Origin: CAZWRV01 sp964636325
GTDB taxonomy: Bacteria; Verrucomicrobiota; Lentisphaeria; Victivallales; GWF2-50-93
DNA length: 64,000 bases
Direction of reading: 5' to 3'
NCBI GenBank assembly: GCA_964636325.1
Contig: CAZWRV010000027.1
Coordinates: 3,294-67,293 of the forward strand
Below, in pieces: positions 1 through 7,073 of the stretch (its first letter is position 1; the number at the start of each line of letters is the position of its first letter). The notes beneath the pieces are model-generated. The model was not told where the DNA came from. It did not search any database and was given only the letters and a program-made list of their open reading frames with translations. Both the position numbers and the translations under genes were made by a program.

Positions 1-187
1 CGAGGTTTTCAATCTCCTCCGGAGCCACTCCCTCGTAGCGCGTGCTGATGAAGACATACGGGACGGTTATGTCGGGGAAGTTCTCCCGCGGCATCCTGGC
101 GTAGCTGTATATCCCGCCTATGACGCATATGACGGTGGCGGCGAAAACCGCCGTTCGGTATTTGATTGAAGCGTCAGAGATGATCAT
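1..187 (-). CDS. Efflux RND transporter permease, N-terminal fragment
   Basis: The gene is cut by the window edge; only about 62 N-terminal residues are visible. They read as a short cytoplasmic start, one hydrophobic helix (roughly residues 11-28) and then a periplasmic segment with MPRENFPD followed by VPYVFISTRYEG. This is the usual start of an AcrB/MdtB-type proton-driven inner-membrane pump, where the first helix precedes a P-x-x-x-x-P segment and a 'G-x-x-x-x-E-x-E' turn. The start ATG lies 18 bases after the stop of the adaptor gene, so the two form one transcription unit, as is standard for tripartite RND pumps. The substrate cannot be judged from this piece. Confidence 0.8.
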   Translation of the reverse strand, partial: MIISDASIKYRTAVFAATVICVIGGIYSYARMPRENFPDITVPYVFISTRYEGVAPEEIENL

Positions 188-205
188 GTTCCAGGCTGTT
201 CCGAA

Positions 206-1318
206 CTAGGGCCTTAAGCCATCTCCGATTACCAGGACAGCGTCGTTTTCGCCGAGGAGCCTTTGGCCCTCGACTATGACCTTTTCCCCGAAGGCGAGCC
301 CCTTGGCGACGAGGGCGCTCTTGCCGAAGACGTGGCCGATCTTTACTTCCCGGAACCTGGCCCTTCCCTTCTCGTCGACGACGAAGACGTAATGGCCCTC
401 GTATCTAGGTATTATCGCGATCAGCGGGACTACCGGCACTCCGGTCATTGTCCTCCGCCTGATCCCGACGCGGGCGATCATGCCGGGCCTGAGACTCCAG
501 TCCGGATTCGCCGCCTCTATTTCCACGCGGAATGAGAGGGAAGCCCTGTCCGCCGACATCGCCACATATGTGATATTTCCGGAAAAGCCCCTTCCGGGAC
601 ACGAGTCGAGAGTAAACGGTATGGAGTCCCCGACCTTGACGCAGTTGATGTCCTTCTCCGGCATGAAAAAGACCACCTTCACGCGGTCGACCTGCTCGAT
701 CTTGCAGATGTGGGTCCCCGGCTGGACGTATTCGCCCATCTCTATGTTCCTGTCGTCAAGTATGCCGGATACCGGACTGCGGATTTCGCATTTCTCCAGG
801 TTGGTGCTGGCAATCTCATATTCCGCCTCCGTCCCTGACATCAGGCTTTCCGACTCCTGGATGTCCTTTTCGGAGACGGACTTGGCCTCGAACAGCTTCT
901 TCTGCCTATCGAAATTCTGCGCCGCGAAGGACTTTGCCGCCTCGGCCTTCTTCTTCTCGCCGCGATATATGGCGTCGTCAATGCGGACTATCGCCTGTCC
1001 GGCCTCTATCCTCTGGCCCTTGTCCGCTCCTATGAAGACGATAGGGCCGCTGACCTCAGCCGAAATGTTGACGGTCGCCCAGGATTCAACCACGGCGGGA
1101 AATTCGGCGACATCGTCCACATCCTTGGGGGTGACCTCGTATATCCTGACCGGCGTCGCCCTCTCTTTCTCGGCCTGGGCCACGGCCTTCCTGGCGCCGC
1201 CCCCAGCGGCAATGAAAATGACCGCGGCGATGACCGCAACCTGGAGCAGGAGGAATGAACCCGCCAGCGTCCGGAAGACCAAAGGATATCGCCGGCCTGT
1301 GTTTTCAGAGTCAGCCAT
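206..1318 (-). CDS. RND efflux periplasmic adaptor (HlyD/AcrA family)
   Basis: Membrane-fusion protein of 370 residues linking an inner-membrane RND pump to an outer-membrane channel. Residues about 14-36 form one hydrophobic anchor; no lipobox is evident. A lipoyl-like half motif (VSGPIVFIGADKGQRIEAGQ, about 89-108) and its partner half (SPVSGILDDRNIEMGEYVQPG, split here only by reading) flank an Ala/Lys/Glu-rich alpha-hairpin of about 115-175. Beta-barrel and membrane-proximal domains follow. It precedes the pump gene by 18 bases. Upstream lies the divergently transcribed pyrK with about 100 bases between them. The call is secure at family level; the transported compounds are unknown. Confidence 0.88.
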   Translation of the reverse strand: MADSENTGRRYPLVFRTLAGSFLLLQVAVIAAVIFIAAGGGARKAVAQAEKERATPVRIYEVTPKDVDDVAEFPAVVESWATVNISAEVSGPIVFIGADKGQRIEAGQAIVRIDDAIYRGEKKKAEAAKSFAAQNFDRQKKLFEAKSVSEKDIQESESLMSGTEAEYEIASTNLEKCEIRSPVSGILDDRNIEMGEYVQPGTHICKIEQVDRVKVVFFMPEKDINCVKVGDSIPFTLDSCPGRGFSGNITYVAMSADRASLSFRVEIEAANPDWSLRPGMIARVGIRRRTMTGVPVVPLIAIIPRYEGHYVFVVDEKGRARFREVKIGHVFGKSALVAKGLAFGEKVIVEGQRLLGENDAVLVIGDGLRP

Positions 1319-1419
1319 TTTTATTTACCAATAGGTTCGCGATTCCATCGTTGCGCCCGATATGATTTGCAAAGCAGGCAATCTATCAATAATTTACGAA
1401 AAAGAAAGCGGGGAACGCA

Positions 1420-2202
1420 ATGCTGGAATACGGAGAGATATTGAGCAACAGGCAAATCAAGGGCGACTATTTCAGGGTCGAATTCAAGGCGCCCGGCATC
1501 TGCCCCCTGGCCAGGGCGGGGCAGTTCGTGCACGTTAGGATTTGCGAACTCCGCGACAAGATACTCCGCCGCCCGTTCAGCATATGCGACGCCGGGAAAG
1601 ACGGAGTTCTCGCGGTGGTCTACAAGATTGTCGGCGGCGGCACTGAGATGCTCGCCAAGCTGCGGCCAGGCGCCGCTTGCGACCTGATGGGGCCGCTGGG
1701 AAACGGCTTCACGCCTCCGTCGGCCGGCAGGATCCCCGTAATCGTCGCAGGAGGCTACGGCTCCGCGGCCACATACATGATAGCCAGGGATTTGCGCAAG
1801 GGGATTCTGCTGCTCGGCGCGCGCAGCGGAGCGGATCTCATCCTGGCGGATGAAGTCAGGCGGACGGGCTTCGAAGTGCGCATCGCCACCGAGGACGGAA
1901 CCGTAGGGAGAAAGGGGCTTGTCACGGACCTGCTCAAGGAGATTATGCTGTCCGCGGACGCCGGCAGGTCCTCCTTCTACGCCTGCGGCCCGCACGGAAT
2001 GCTCGTCGCGGTCGGGAAGATGCTTCAGGAGCACAATCTCGAGGGGGAGCTGAGCCTGGACCACGTGATGTGCTGCGGAGTCGGCGCATGCTTCGCCTGC
2101 GTCCAGAAGATAAAGGACACCTCGTCTCCGACGGGCTGGCGCTACGCCAGGACCTGCAAGGAGGGCCCCGTCTTCAAGGCGTCGCAGATATGGTACGGAT
2201 AG
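1420..2202 (+). CDS. pyrK: Dihydroorotate dehydrogenase electron transfer subunit
   Basis: This 260-residue iron-sulfur flavoprotein passes electrons from dihydroorotate dehydrogenase B (PyrD) to NAD in pyrimidine synthesis. An FAD-binding barrel contains RRPFS near residues 50-54. An NAD-binding stretch with AGGYGSAA lies near 110-118. The C-terminal [2Fe-2S] loop has the CCGVGACFAC pattern near residue 217 and a last cysteine in RTCKEG near 246. The start ATG follows a purine-rich AAAGCGGGG stretch. No pyrD is adjacent, so the catalytic subunit must be encoded elsewhere. Length and motif order match the family. Confidence 0.9.
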   Translation: MLEYGEILSNRQIKGDYFRVEFKAPGICPLARAGQFVHVRICELRDKILRRPFSICDAGKDGVLAVVYKIVGGGTEMLAKLRPGAACDLMGPLGNGFTPPSAGRIPVIVAGGYGSAATYMIARDLRKGILLLGARSGADLILADEVRRTGFEVRIATEDGTVGRKGLVTDLLKEIMLSADAGRSSFYACGPHGMLVAVGKMLQEHNLEGELSLDHVMCCGVGACFACVQKIKDTSSPTGWRYARTCKEGPVFKASQIWYG

Positions 2203-2225
2203 AAATATTTTCGGCGAAAATATTT
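2203..2225. terminator. Hairpin between convergent pyrK and rfbB
   Basis: A perfect 10-base inverted repeat (AAATATTTTC and GAAAATATTT) with loop GGC begins one base after the pyrK stop and ends one base before the rfbB stop codon on the other strand. Its position between convergent genes suggests a shared terminator. A short T run follows on the plus side only. The stem is AT-rich, so strength is uncertain. Confidence 0.5.
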
Positions 2226-3242
2226 TTATTTATACATCTCGTCGTAGTATTTCTGGTATTGGCCGGAGGTGAGGTGGTCGAGCCATTTCTGGTTGGCGAG
2301 ATACCATTCGACGGTTTTGGCGATTCCCTCCTTGAAGGTGACTTCGGGCTTCCATCCGAGGGCTTTTGTAATCTTGGACGAGTCGATGGCGTAACGGCGG
2401 TCGTGGCCTGGCCTGTCCTTGACGAAGCTTATGAGGTCGTCGCCTTTCCCGACGAGTTTGAGGATCGTTCTGACAAGCTCGATGTTGGGCATTTCGTTTC
2501 CGCCGCCGATGTTGTAGACCTCGCCGGCTGCGCCTTTCTGAAGCGCGGCCCAGATGGCGGTGCAATGGTCGCGGACGTAGAGCCAGTCGCGGACCTGGAG
2601 GCCGTCCCCGTAGACAGGTATCTTTTTCCCCAGCCTGGCGTTGTTGATACAGAGAGGGATCATCTTTTCCGGGAACTGGTAGGGGCCGTAGTTGTTGGAG
2701 CATCTTGTGATGACAGTGTCCAGCCCGTAGGTGTGGTGGTAGGCGTGGACGAGGTGGTCCGCCGACGCCTTGCTTGCGCTGTAGGGCGAGTTCGGTTTTA
2801 TCTGGGTTGACTCCGTGAACTTGCCGTCCTTCCCGAGCGAGCCGTAGACCTCGTCCGTGGAGACCTGCAGGAAGCGTCCTACCTTCATGGCCTTGGCGCA
2901 TTCGAGCAGGTTCATGGTGCCGGCGACGTTCGTTTCGACGAAGATGGCGGGGCCAGCGATGGACCTGTCGACGTGGCTTTCGGCCGCGAAATTCGCAATC
3001 GCGTCAACTCCATGCTCGCCGACCAGCTTCTCGACGAGCTTCCTGTCGCGGATGTCGCCGTGTACGAAGACGTGGCGCGGGTCGTCCAGGCATCCTGCTA
3101 GGCTCTCAAGGTTTCCGGCGTAAGTGAGCGCGTCGAGGTTCACGATTTTGACGTCCTTGGTTTCGGCCAGCATCATCCGGACGAAGTTGACGCCTATGAA
3201 CCCCGCGCCGCCGGTCACGAGAAGTGTGCGTATATTGATCAT
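2226..3242 (-). CDS. rfbB: dTDP-glucose 4,6-dehydratase
   Basis: Extended short-chain dehydrogenase of 338 residues that converts dTDP-glucose to dTDP-4-keto-6-deoxyglucose, the entry to dTDP-rhamnose and other deoxysugars of surface polysaccharide. The NAD-binding TGGAGFIG is at residues 9-16. STDEVYGSL is followed by the active-site tyrosine and lysine in YSASKASADH. RCSNNYGPYQFPEKMIP and YGDGLQVRDWLYV are hallmarks of RmlB. I place the start at 3242 because it gives the canonical N terminus; the open frame extends upstream only as antisense-like sequence over the preceding gene. The start overlaps the stop of the coiled-coil gene by four bases (ATGA), implying translational coupling. No rfbA, C or D is next to it. 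Confidence 0.93.
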   Translation of the reverse strand: MINIRTLLVTGGAGFIGVNFVRMMLAETKDVKIVNLDALTYAGNLESLAGCLDDPRHVFVHGDIRDRKLVEKLVGEHGVDAIANFAAESHVDRSIAGPAIFVETNVAGTMNLLECAKAMKVGRFLQVSTDEVYGSLGKDGKFTESTQIKPNSPYSASKASADHLVHAYHHTYGLDTVITRCSNNYGPYQFPEKMIPLCINNARLGKKIPVYGDGLQVRDWLYVRDHCTAIWAALQKGAAGEVYNIGGGNEMPNIELVRTILKLVGKGDDLISFVKDRPGHDRRYAIDSSKITKALGWKPEVTFKEGIAKTVEWYLANQKWLDHLTSGQYQKYYDEMYK

Positions 3243-3583
3243 TCTTCTTTCCCTTTTTCCCTTTTCACGCCGGCGTCGTCCTTCTTCTTTTCCTCCTCCA
3301 GCCTGCTGATTTCCGCGTCGAGTTGTCTGGCCTTCTTGACCAGCGGCGCCATGTCGCGGTGCTTGTCGAGCTGTAGCGCAAGCTCCTTGTGGAGGGCTAT
3401 CACCTTGTCGTGGAGGGCCTTGAGCTCCGGCTCCTTTTCGATCAAATCCAAGCGCTTCTTGTGCATCTCCTGGGCGAGCTCGGCGCGCTCCTTCCTCAGC
3501 TTGCCGAGGTCCTGCGGCTCTTCCTCCGCGAAGACCGCGATGCAGAATGCCGCCGCCAGCAGCAGCCATAATCGGTTTTTCAT
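3239..3583 (-). CDS. Small secreted coiled-coil protein
   Basis: This is a 114-residue protein with a clear signal peptide (KNRLWLLLAAAFCIAVFAEE) and a body made almost wholly of charged heptad-like sequence. It is rich in Lys, Glu and Leu, typical of a helical coiled coil, and ends in a Lys/Glu-rich tail. It is probably exported to the periplasm. An AAGGA ribosome site lies about eight bases before the ATG. It sits between folC and rfbB in one tight minus-strand unit. I do not recognise a family; the shape recalls OmpH/Skp-like periplasmic helices only in a general way. Confidence 0.65.
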   Translation of the reverse strand: MKNRLWLLLAAAFCIAVFAEEEPQDLGKLRKERAELAQEMHKKRLDLIEKEPELKALHDKVIALHKELALQLDKHRDMAPLVKKARQLDAEISRLEEEKKKDDAGVKREKGKEE

Positions 3584-3595
3584 AATGGAAATCCT

Positions 3596-4900
3596 TTATA
3601 TGTTCATTACCTCGTCCTTGTCGAAATAACCGCAGAGAACCTCTCCCGCCAGGTAAAGCGAGCCGGTGATAAGAGTTTGTCCCGGCTCGCACTTTGCCAG
3701 CGCCTCGGAAGGGCTTGAGGCCTTTGCACAAGGCACGTTTGTTACATTACCGGCGATTTCCGCCAATTCATCAGCGGAGAAGCTTTTTCTTGAACCTTTT
3801 ATAGGGGTGAAGACGAACTTCCTGGCGGCGGGGGCCAGGGCGGCCAGGATGGAGCGCGAATCCTTGTCCGCGAGAGAGCCGTAGATGACGTCGAACTTTT
3901 TCCCCGGACAGTATTCCTGGAGCGCAGAAAAAAGCGTCGCGGCGCCGGACGGATTATGGCCGCCGTCGAGGATGTTGCCGTCCCGAAGAACCTGGAATCT
4001 CGCCGGCCATTTTGTATTGGCGAGGCCGTCCAGCGCCTTGCTCAGGTCGAAGGAATATTTTGACGAGAGTAACTTCAGCATCTGGAACGCCAGGAACGCG
4101 TTGCCCGCCTGGAACGGTCCGAGCAGGGAAAGCTGGAACTCAACGTTTTCCGCCAGGAGGCGCTGTAAAGGGACTTTGCCGGGGACGAGGACAGGGGGCT
4201 CCAATATCTTGCACGAATCCTTGAAAAAGCGGCATGGAGCGTTTTTTGAATCGGCGATCATGCGGATGCAGTACTCGACGTCCGGGCTGAACGCTCCGCA
4301 GAAGCAGGGGACGCCGGATTTTATGATTCCGGCCTTTTCGCGTGCAATCTCAAGTTCCGTGCGGCCCAGGAACTGGCAGTGGTCAAGACCGATGGAAGTT
4401 ATGGCGGAAAGCACCGGTATTACGATGTTCGTGGCGTCGAAGCGGCCGCCCATGCCGGTCTCCCAGACTGCGAAATCCGCATTTTCGGAGGCGAAGTATT
4501 GCGCTGCGACGGCGGTGGTGAACTCGAAGTAGGTTGGACAGCGGCCGGCCTCCTTCATCCTGTCCGCATGCGGCTTCAGCTCCGACACCAGTTCCGCAAG
4601 CCGCAGTTCCGGGACGGCGGTGCCGTCAATCCTGAAGCGCTCACGGACCGAGACCAGGTGCGGGGAGCTGTAGAATCCGGTCCTGAAGCCCGCCGCCCTC
4701 AGACCCGCCGCAAGCATCGCGCAGACCGAACCTTTCCCGTTGGTGCCGGCGACATGGATGAAACGCAGTTTCTCATGAGGATTTCCGCATGCGCCGAGCA
4801 GTTCCGTCACCTGCTCCAGGCCGAGCTTGATGCCGTAGGTTTCAAGGCCAGAGAGGTATTCGAGCGCCTGGCCGTATGTGAGCTTGGCTGGGGTTACCAT
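3596..4900 (-). CDS. folC: Bifunctional folylpolyglutamate/dihydrofolate synthase
   Basis: ATP-dependent Mur-ligase-like enzyme of 434 residues that adds glutamate to dihydropteroate and/or tetrahydrofolate. It shows the P-loop GTNGKGS near residue 50, the SPHLVSVRERF segment, the metal-binding ETGMGGRFDATN, DHCQFLG, and the C-terminal DGGHNP motif. The start ATG at 4900 gives the usual N terminus (YGQALEYLSGL); the open frame continues upstream only as overlap with the lipoprotein gene. It lies eight bases after that gene and twelve before the coiled-coil gene, so all are co-transcribed. Whether both activities are present cannot be told by eye. Confidence 0.92.
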   Translation of the reverse strand: MVTPAKLTYGQALEYLSGLETYGIKLGLEQVTELLGACGNPHEKLRFIHVAGTNGKGSVCAMLAAGLRAAGFRTGFYSSPHLVSVRERFRIDGTAVPELRLAELVSELKPHADRMKEAGRCPTYFEFTTAVAAQYFASENADFAVWETGMGGRFDATNIVIPVLSAITSIGLDHCQFLGRTELEIAREKAGIIKSGVPCFCGAFSPDVEYCIRMIADSKNAPCRFFKDSCKILEPPVLVPGKVPLQRLLAENVEFQLSLLGPFQAGNAFLAFQMLKLLSSKYSFDLSKALDGLANTKWPARFQVLRDGNILDGGHNPSGAATLFSALQEYCPGKKFDVIYGSLADKDSRSILAALAPAARKFVFTPIKGSRKSFSADELAEIAGNVTNVPCAKASSPSEALAKCEPGQTLITGSLYLAGEVLCGYFDKDEVMNI

Positions 4901-4908
4901 GATCGGAG

Positions 4909-5418
4909 CTATTCCCTCCCGGACGCCTTGAAGATAAACTTGTCGCTCCAGAGGACCTCCTTGGTTTTGGCGGATATCAGGCGCATCTCCCATAGGAACA
5001 TCTTGTCGCCGGGCAGCTCCTTGAATTCGCTGGTCAGGCTGTATAAGGTGTCTGTCTCTCCGGTAAGCGTCGGGGTTATGAGTTTCATCCTGATAAGGCT
5101 CCGCCACACTTCCATCGGCAGTTCGTTGACGGCGCCGTCGGACACGATGAATTCGTTGGCGGTCCTGGGCAGTTCCTTTCCGGCGGAGGATATGGGCGCG
5201 CATCTCGTCGAGATCGACGTGACCATGTAGTTGACTGCGGATCTGCTTCCCGGGATTTCCGGTTCTGCCTCGGCTTTCCCCTCCTTGATGATTGGCCCCT
5301 CCGGCGCATTCCCCTCGGGAACCGAGTCGAAGGTGAACATGTCTACGATCGAATTGCAGGAGCAGAGAAGGACGCATGCGGCCGCCGCAGAATGAATAAA
5401 AAGGATGTAGCCTCGCAT
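4909..5418 (-). CDS. Lipoprotein, possible LpoB/CsgG-like fold
   Basis: A 169-residue lipoprotein. The start is set by the signal peptide MRGYILFIHSAAAACVLLC, which ends in a lipobox-like LLC-S. The mature part begins with a low-complexity Pro/Glu linker and then a compact domain of about 110 residues. The pattern of an N-x-x-I-x-S-D strand-helix segment, a central helix (EVWRSLIRMKL) and a C-terminal LISAKTKEVLWSD strand resembles the LpoB/CsgG-type periplasmic domain, whose strands end in '..T.E..WS'. That resemblance is my reading, not a secure assignment. If correct it could activate a penicillin-binding protein. It is the first gene of the folC operon. Confidence 0.6.
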   Translation of the reverse strand: MRGYILFIHSAAAACVLLCSCNSIVDMFTFDSVPEGNAPEGPIIKEGKAEAEPEIPGSRSAVNYMVTSISTRCAPISSAGKELPRTANEFIVSDGAVNELPMEVWRSLIRMKLITPTLTGETDTLYSLTSEFKELPGDKMFLWEMRLISAKTKEVLWSDKFIFKASGRE

Positions 5419-5492
5419 ATGCCCCGCCGTTTTCCGTGAATTTAATTTGCACCGGCTTAAAATCAAACCTTGCAGAGCCGGCGATCCTCTGG

Positions 5493-5520
5493 TGGAAATG
5501 GCGGGAATCCAATGTATAAT
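5493..5520 (+). promoter_or_regulatory. Sigma-70-type promoter of tRNA-Leu
   Basis: A perfect TATAAT lies at 5515-5520, twelve bases before the tRNA. TGGAAA (5493-5498, four of six to TTGACA) lies upstream with a 16-base spacer. The spacing to the mature tRNA end fits a stable-RNA promoter. Confidence 0.55.
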
Positions 5521-5531
5521 ATGCGCATCAT

Positions 5532-5616
5532 GCCGAAGTGGCGGAACTGGCAGACGCGCCAGACTCAAAATCTGGTGCCCCTTAAAGGCGTGCGGGTTCG
5601 ACTCCCGCCTTCGGCA
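5532..5616 (+). tRNA. tRNA-Leu (anticodon CAA)
   Basis: An 85-base class II tRNA. The acceptor arm GCCGAAG pairs with CTTCGGC, discriminator A is at 5616, and the anticodon loop CTCAAAA sits on a CCAGA/TCTGG stem. A variable arm with GCC/GGC pairing and the T arm GCGGG-TTCGACT-CCCGC follow. The CCA end is not encoded (CTT follows), so it must be added by nucleotidyltransferase. It reads UUG codons. Confidence 0.96.
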
Positions 5617-5631
5617 CTTTCCTGAATCCTC

Positions 5632-6069
5632 CTATGAAAATGCTTCCGGATCCCTTGCAGCTTGACAGCATTTCCAGGGGGCGCTTCTGATCTCCGGGCG
5701 CTTCTCCTCGTATGCGACCCGGAAGCTCGCGCAGGGCTCAAGGACCGAAAACACGCAGACCAGGCCGGACCTGACGTCGTCGCGCACGGCAATCTCCCTC
5801 GCCCTGTCCTCCTTCCTGGCGCGGCCGTTCTCCAGATACACATATGGCCGTCCAGACCTCTCCGCGCTGCGGCGCGCATGTTCCTTCAAAACGTCCGCGT
5901 ATCCGGACGACAGCTTCCCGAAGTCCTTTATCAGCACGCCTTCGCTTGACATGAAACTCTCCATCCCGCCGGCCGAACTGATCGGCAGGTAACCTTTTAT
6001 CAGAACCTTGTCGAAAACTGAGAGCACGCAGTGGACGTCGTCCGCATGCTTCTTGGGAAATTCATCCAT
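5632..6069 (-). pseudogene. Truncated fragment of a larger hypothetical/element-type protein
   Basis: The open frame of 145 residues has an intact 5' end: GAGGA lies six bases before the ATG, and the N terminus contains VFDKVLIKGYLP and ESFMSSEGVLIKDF. From memory, proteins with this N terminus (FDRVIFKGYLP, GLLIKDF, RKEDRAR, GLVCVLSVLEPC) occur in several copies per genome in unrelated bacteria and run to roughly 400 residues. Here the similarity stops near residue 130 (RSAPWKC) and the frame ends after a short unrelated tail. The end lies 16 bases from the 3' end of tRNA-Leu. I infer a 3'-truncated remnant at a tRNA insertion site. An intact small protein is the alternative. Confidence 0.45.
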
Positions 6070-6264
6070 GATGTTCCTCCATCGATGCCTTCATGCAAGC
6101 TGGAACACCGCTCGAAAATTTCAACCCCCACGCATGCCCCCGATGTGCTTTTCCGTGAACACAGGCTATATTTTCCAGGCTCAGTCCCTCAGCAACTCAG
6201 GGACTCAGCGCCTTTTGGGTTGCGGGCGAAGCCCGCCTTAGTTATTAGTTTAGGTATCCCAAAA

Positions 6265-6284
6265 CAAATAACCGACAACTGACG
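6265..6284 (+). repeat. Heptamer array abutting tsaE start
   Basis: The heptamers AAATAAC and CGACAAC, then TGACG, run directly into the tsaE ATG at 6285. A less perfect CCAAAAC unit precedes them. The same kind of array in the same orientation precedes the start codons at 43607 (minus) and 56653 (plus). No ribosome-binding site is visible in the last 20 bases. Confidence 0.55.
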
Positions 6285-6725
6285 ATGGAATACCACTTCA
6301 ACTGCGAAGAAGAGACCATGGACTTCGCCGCGAGCTTCGCGGCTGGTGTGCCGCTAGGCGCAGTCGTCGCCCTGCACGGCGAACTTGGTGCAGGCAAGTC
6401 GGTCTTCGCGAGAGGATTCGCCAGGGGGCTTGGTGTCACCGGCCCAATCCCGAGCCCCACCTTCGTCCTGATGCACGAATACGAGATACCCCCTACGTTG
6501 TTCGCGTCCTCCAAGGGCGGAACCCTCTATCACCTCGACCTCTACAGGATACCCAACGAAGACGCCGCCCTCGCATTCGGAGTCGACGAACTCCTTGCCA
6601 ACCCGAACGCGATCAAGATCATCGAATGGCCCGAGAAGATAGGCGGGCTGCTCCCGCCAGGTTCAATCCATGTCTACCTGACGCACGCCGGCGACTCCGC
6701 CCGCAATCTAGCCATTGCACGATGA
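6285..6725 (+). CDS. tsaE: tRNA threonylcarbamoyladenosine biosynthesis ATPase TsaE
   Basis: P-loop ATPase of 146 residues that works with TsaB and TsaD in forming t6A at position 37 of ANN-decoding tRNAs. The Walker A motif GELGAGKS is at about residues 32-39, followed by SPTFVLMHEYE, LYHLDLYRI and IIEWPEK, all typical of TsaE. Length matches the family. No canonical Shine-Dalgarno sequence precedes the ATG; instead a heptamer repeat array abuts it. TsaB and TsaD are not adjacent. Confidence 0.92.
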   Translation: MEYHFNCEEETMDFAASFAAGVPLGAVVALHGELGAGKSVFARGFARGLGVTGPIPSPTFVLMHEYEIPPTLFASSKGGTLYHLDLYRIPNEDAALAFGVDELLANPNAIKIIEWPEKIGGLLPPGSIHVYLTHAGDSARNLAIAR

Positions 6726-6776
6726 ACACTTCTATAAAGGTAGTGACGGTACGCAGCGTCGTCCGTGGCCCATTCG

Positions 6777-6821
6777 TTGTATGAATTCAGCAAAAGGGCG
6801 TAGTTTGCTGAATTCATACAA
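6777..6821. repeat. Long hairpin repeat, copy 1 (GAATTCAGC family)
   Basis: Perfect 18-base arms (TTGTATGAATTCAGCAAA and its complement) flank the nine-base loop AGGGCGTAG. It lies about 50 bases after tsaE. A second copy at 48068-48104 has the same loop in inverted orientation and compensatory stem changes. Shorter relatives lie at 11096-11122 and 38298-38326. Confidence 0.75.
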
Positions 6822-6912
6822 GGAATCCGGCGAAGCGCTTAAACCTCCGCCTTGATCCAAGGTCCAGATTCCTTGCGCATGCCTCTGAAAGGCAGGATTG
6901 GAATCTCAAGGT

Positions 6913-6988
6913 TGGCGTCCCGGGCAGGATTCGAACCTGCGACCCTCTGCTTAGAAGGCAGATGCTCTATCCTCTGAGCTACCGGGAC
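6913..6988 (-). tRNA. tRNA-Arg (anticodon TCT)
   Basis: A 76-base tRNA including an encoded CCA. On the minus strand it starts GTCCCGG; the anticodon loop CTTCTAA sits on a TCTGC/GCAGA stem, the T loop is TTCGAAT, and it ends CCGGGAC-G-CCA. It reads AGA codons. It lies head to head with the downstream glycosyltransferase gene. Confidence 0.96.
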
Positions 6989-7073
6989 AGGCCGCATAAC
7001 CGTATTAATGAAGCCATCTCCGTGGCATTGCGGCTTAGAAGGGAGTATATTAATTCAACTTAAAACTATAGCA

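Noticed and set aside
3243..3731. N-terminal extension of rfbB
   Set aside because: The extra residues are low-complexity Arg/Gly sequence from another frame of the coiled-coil gene; the standard start is at 3242.
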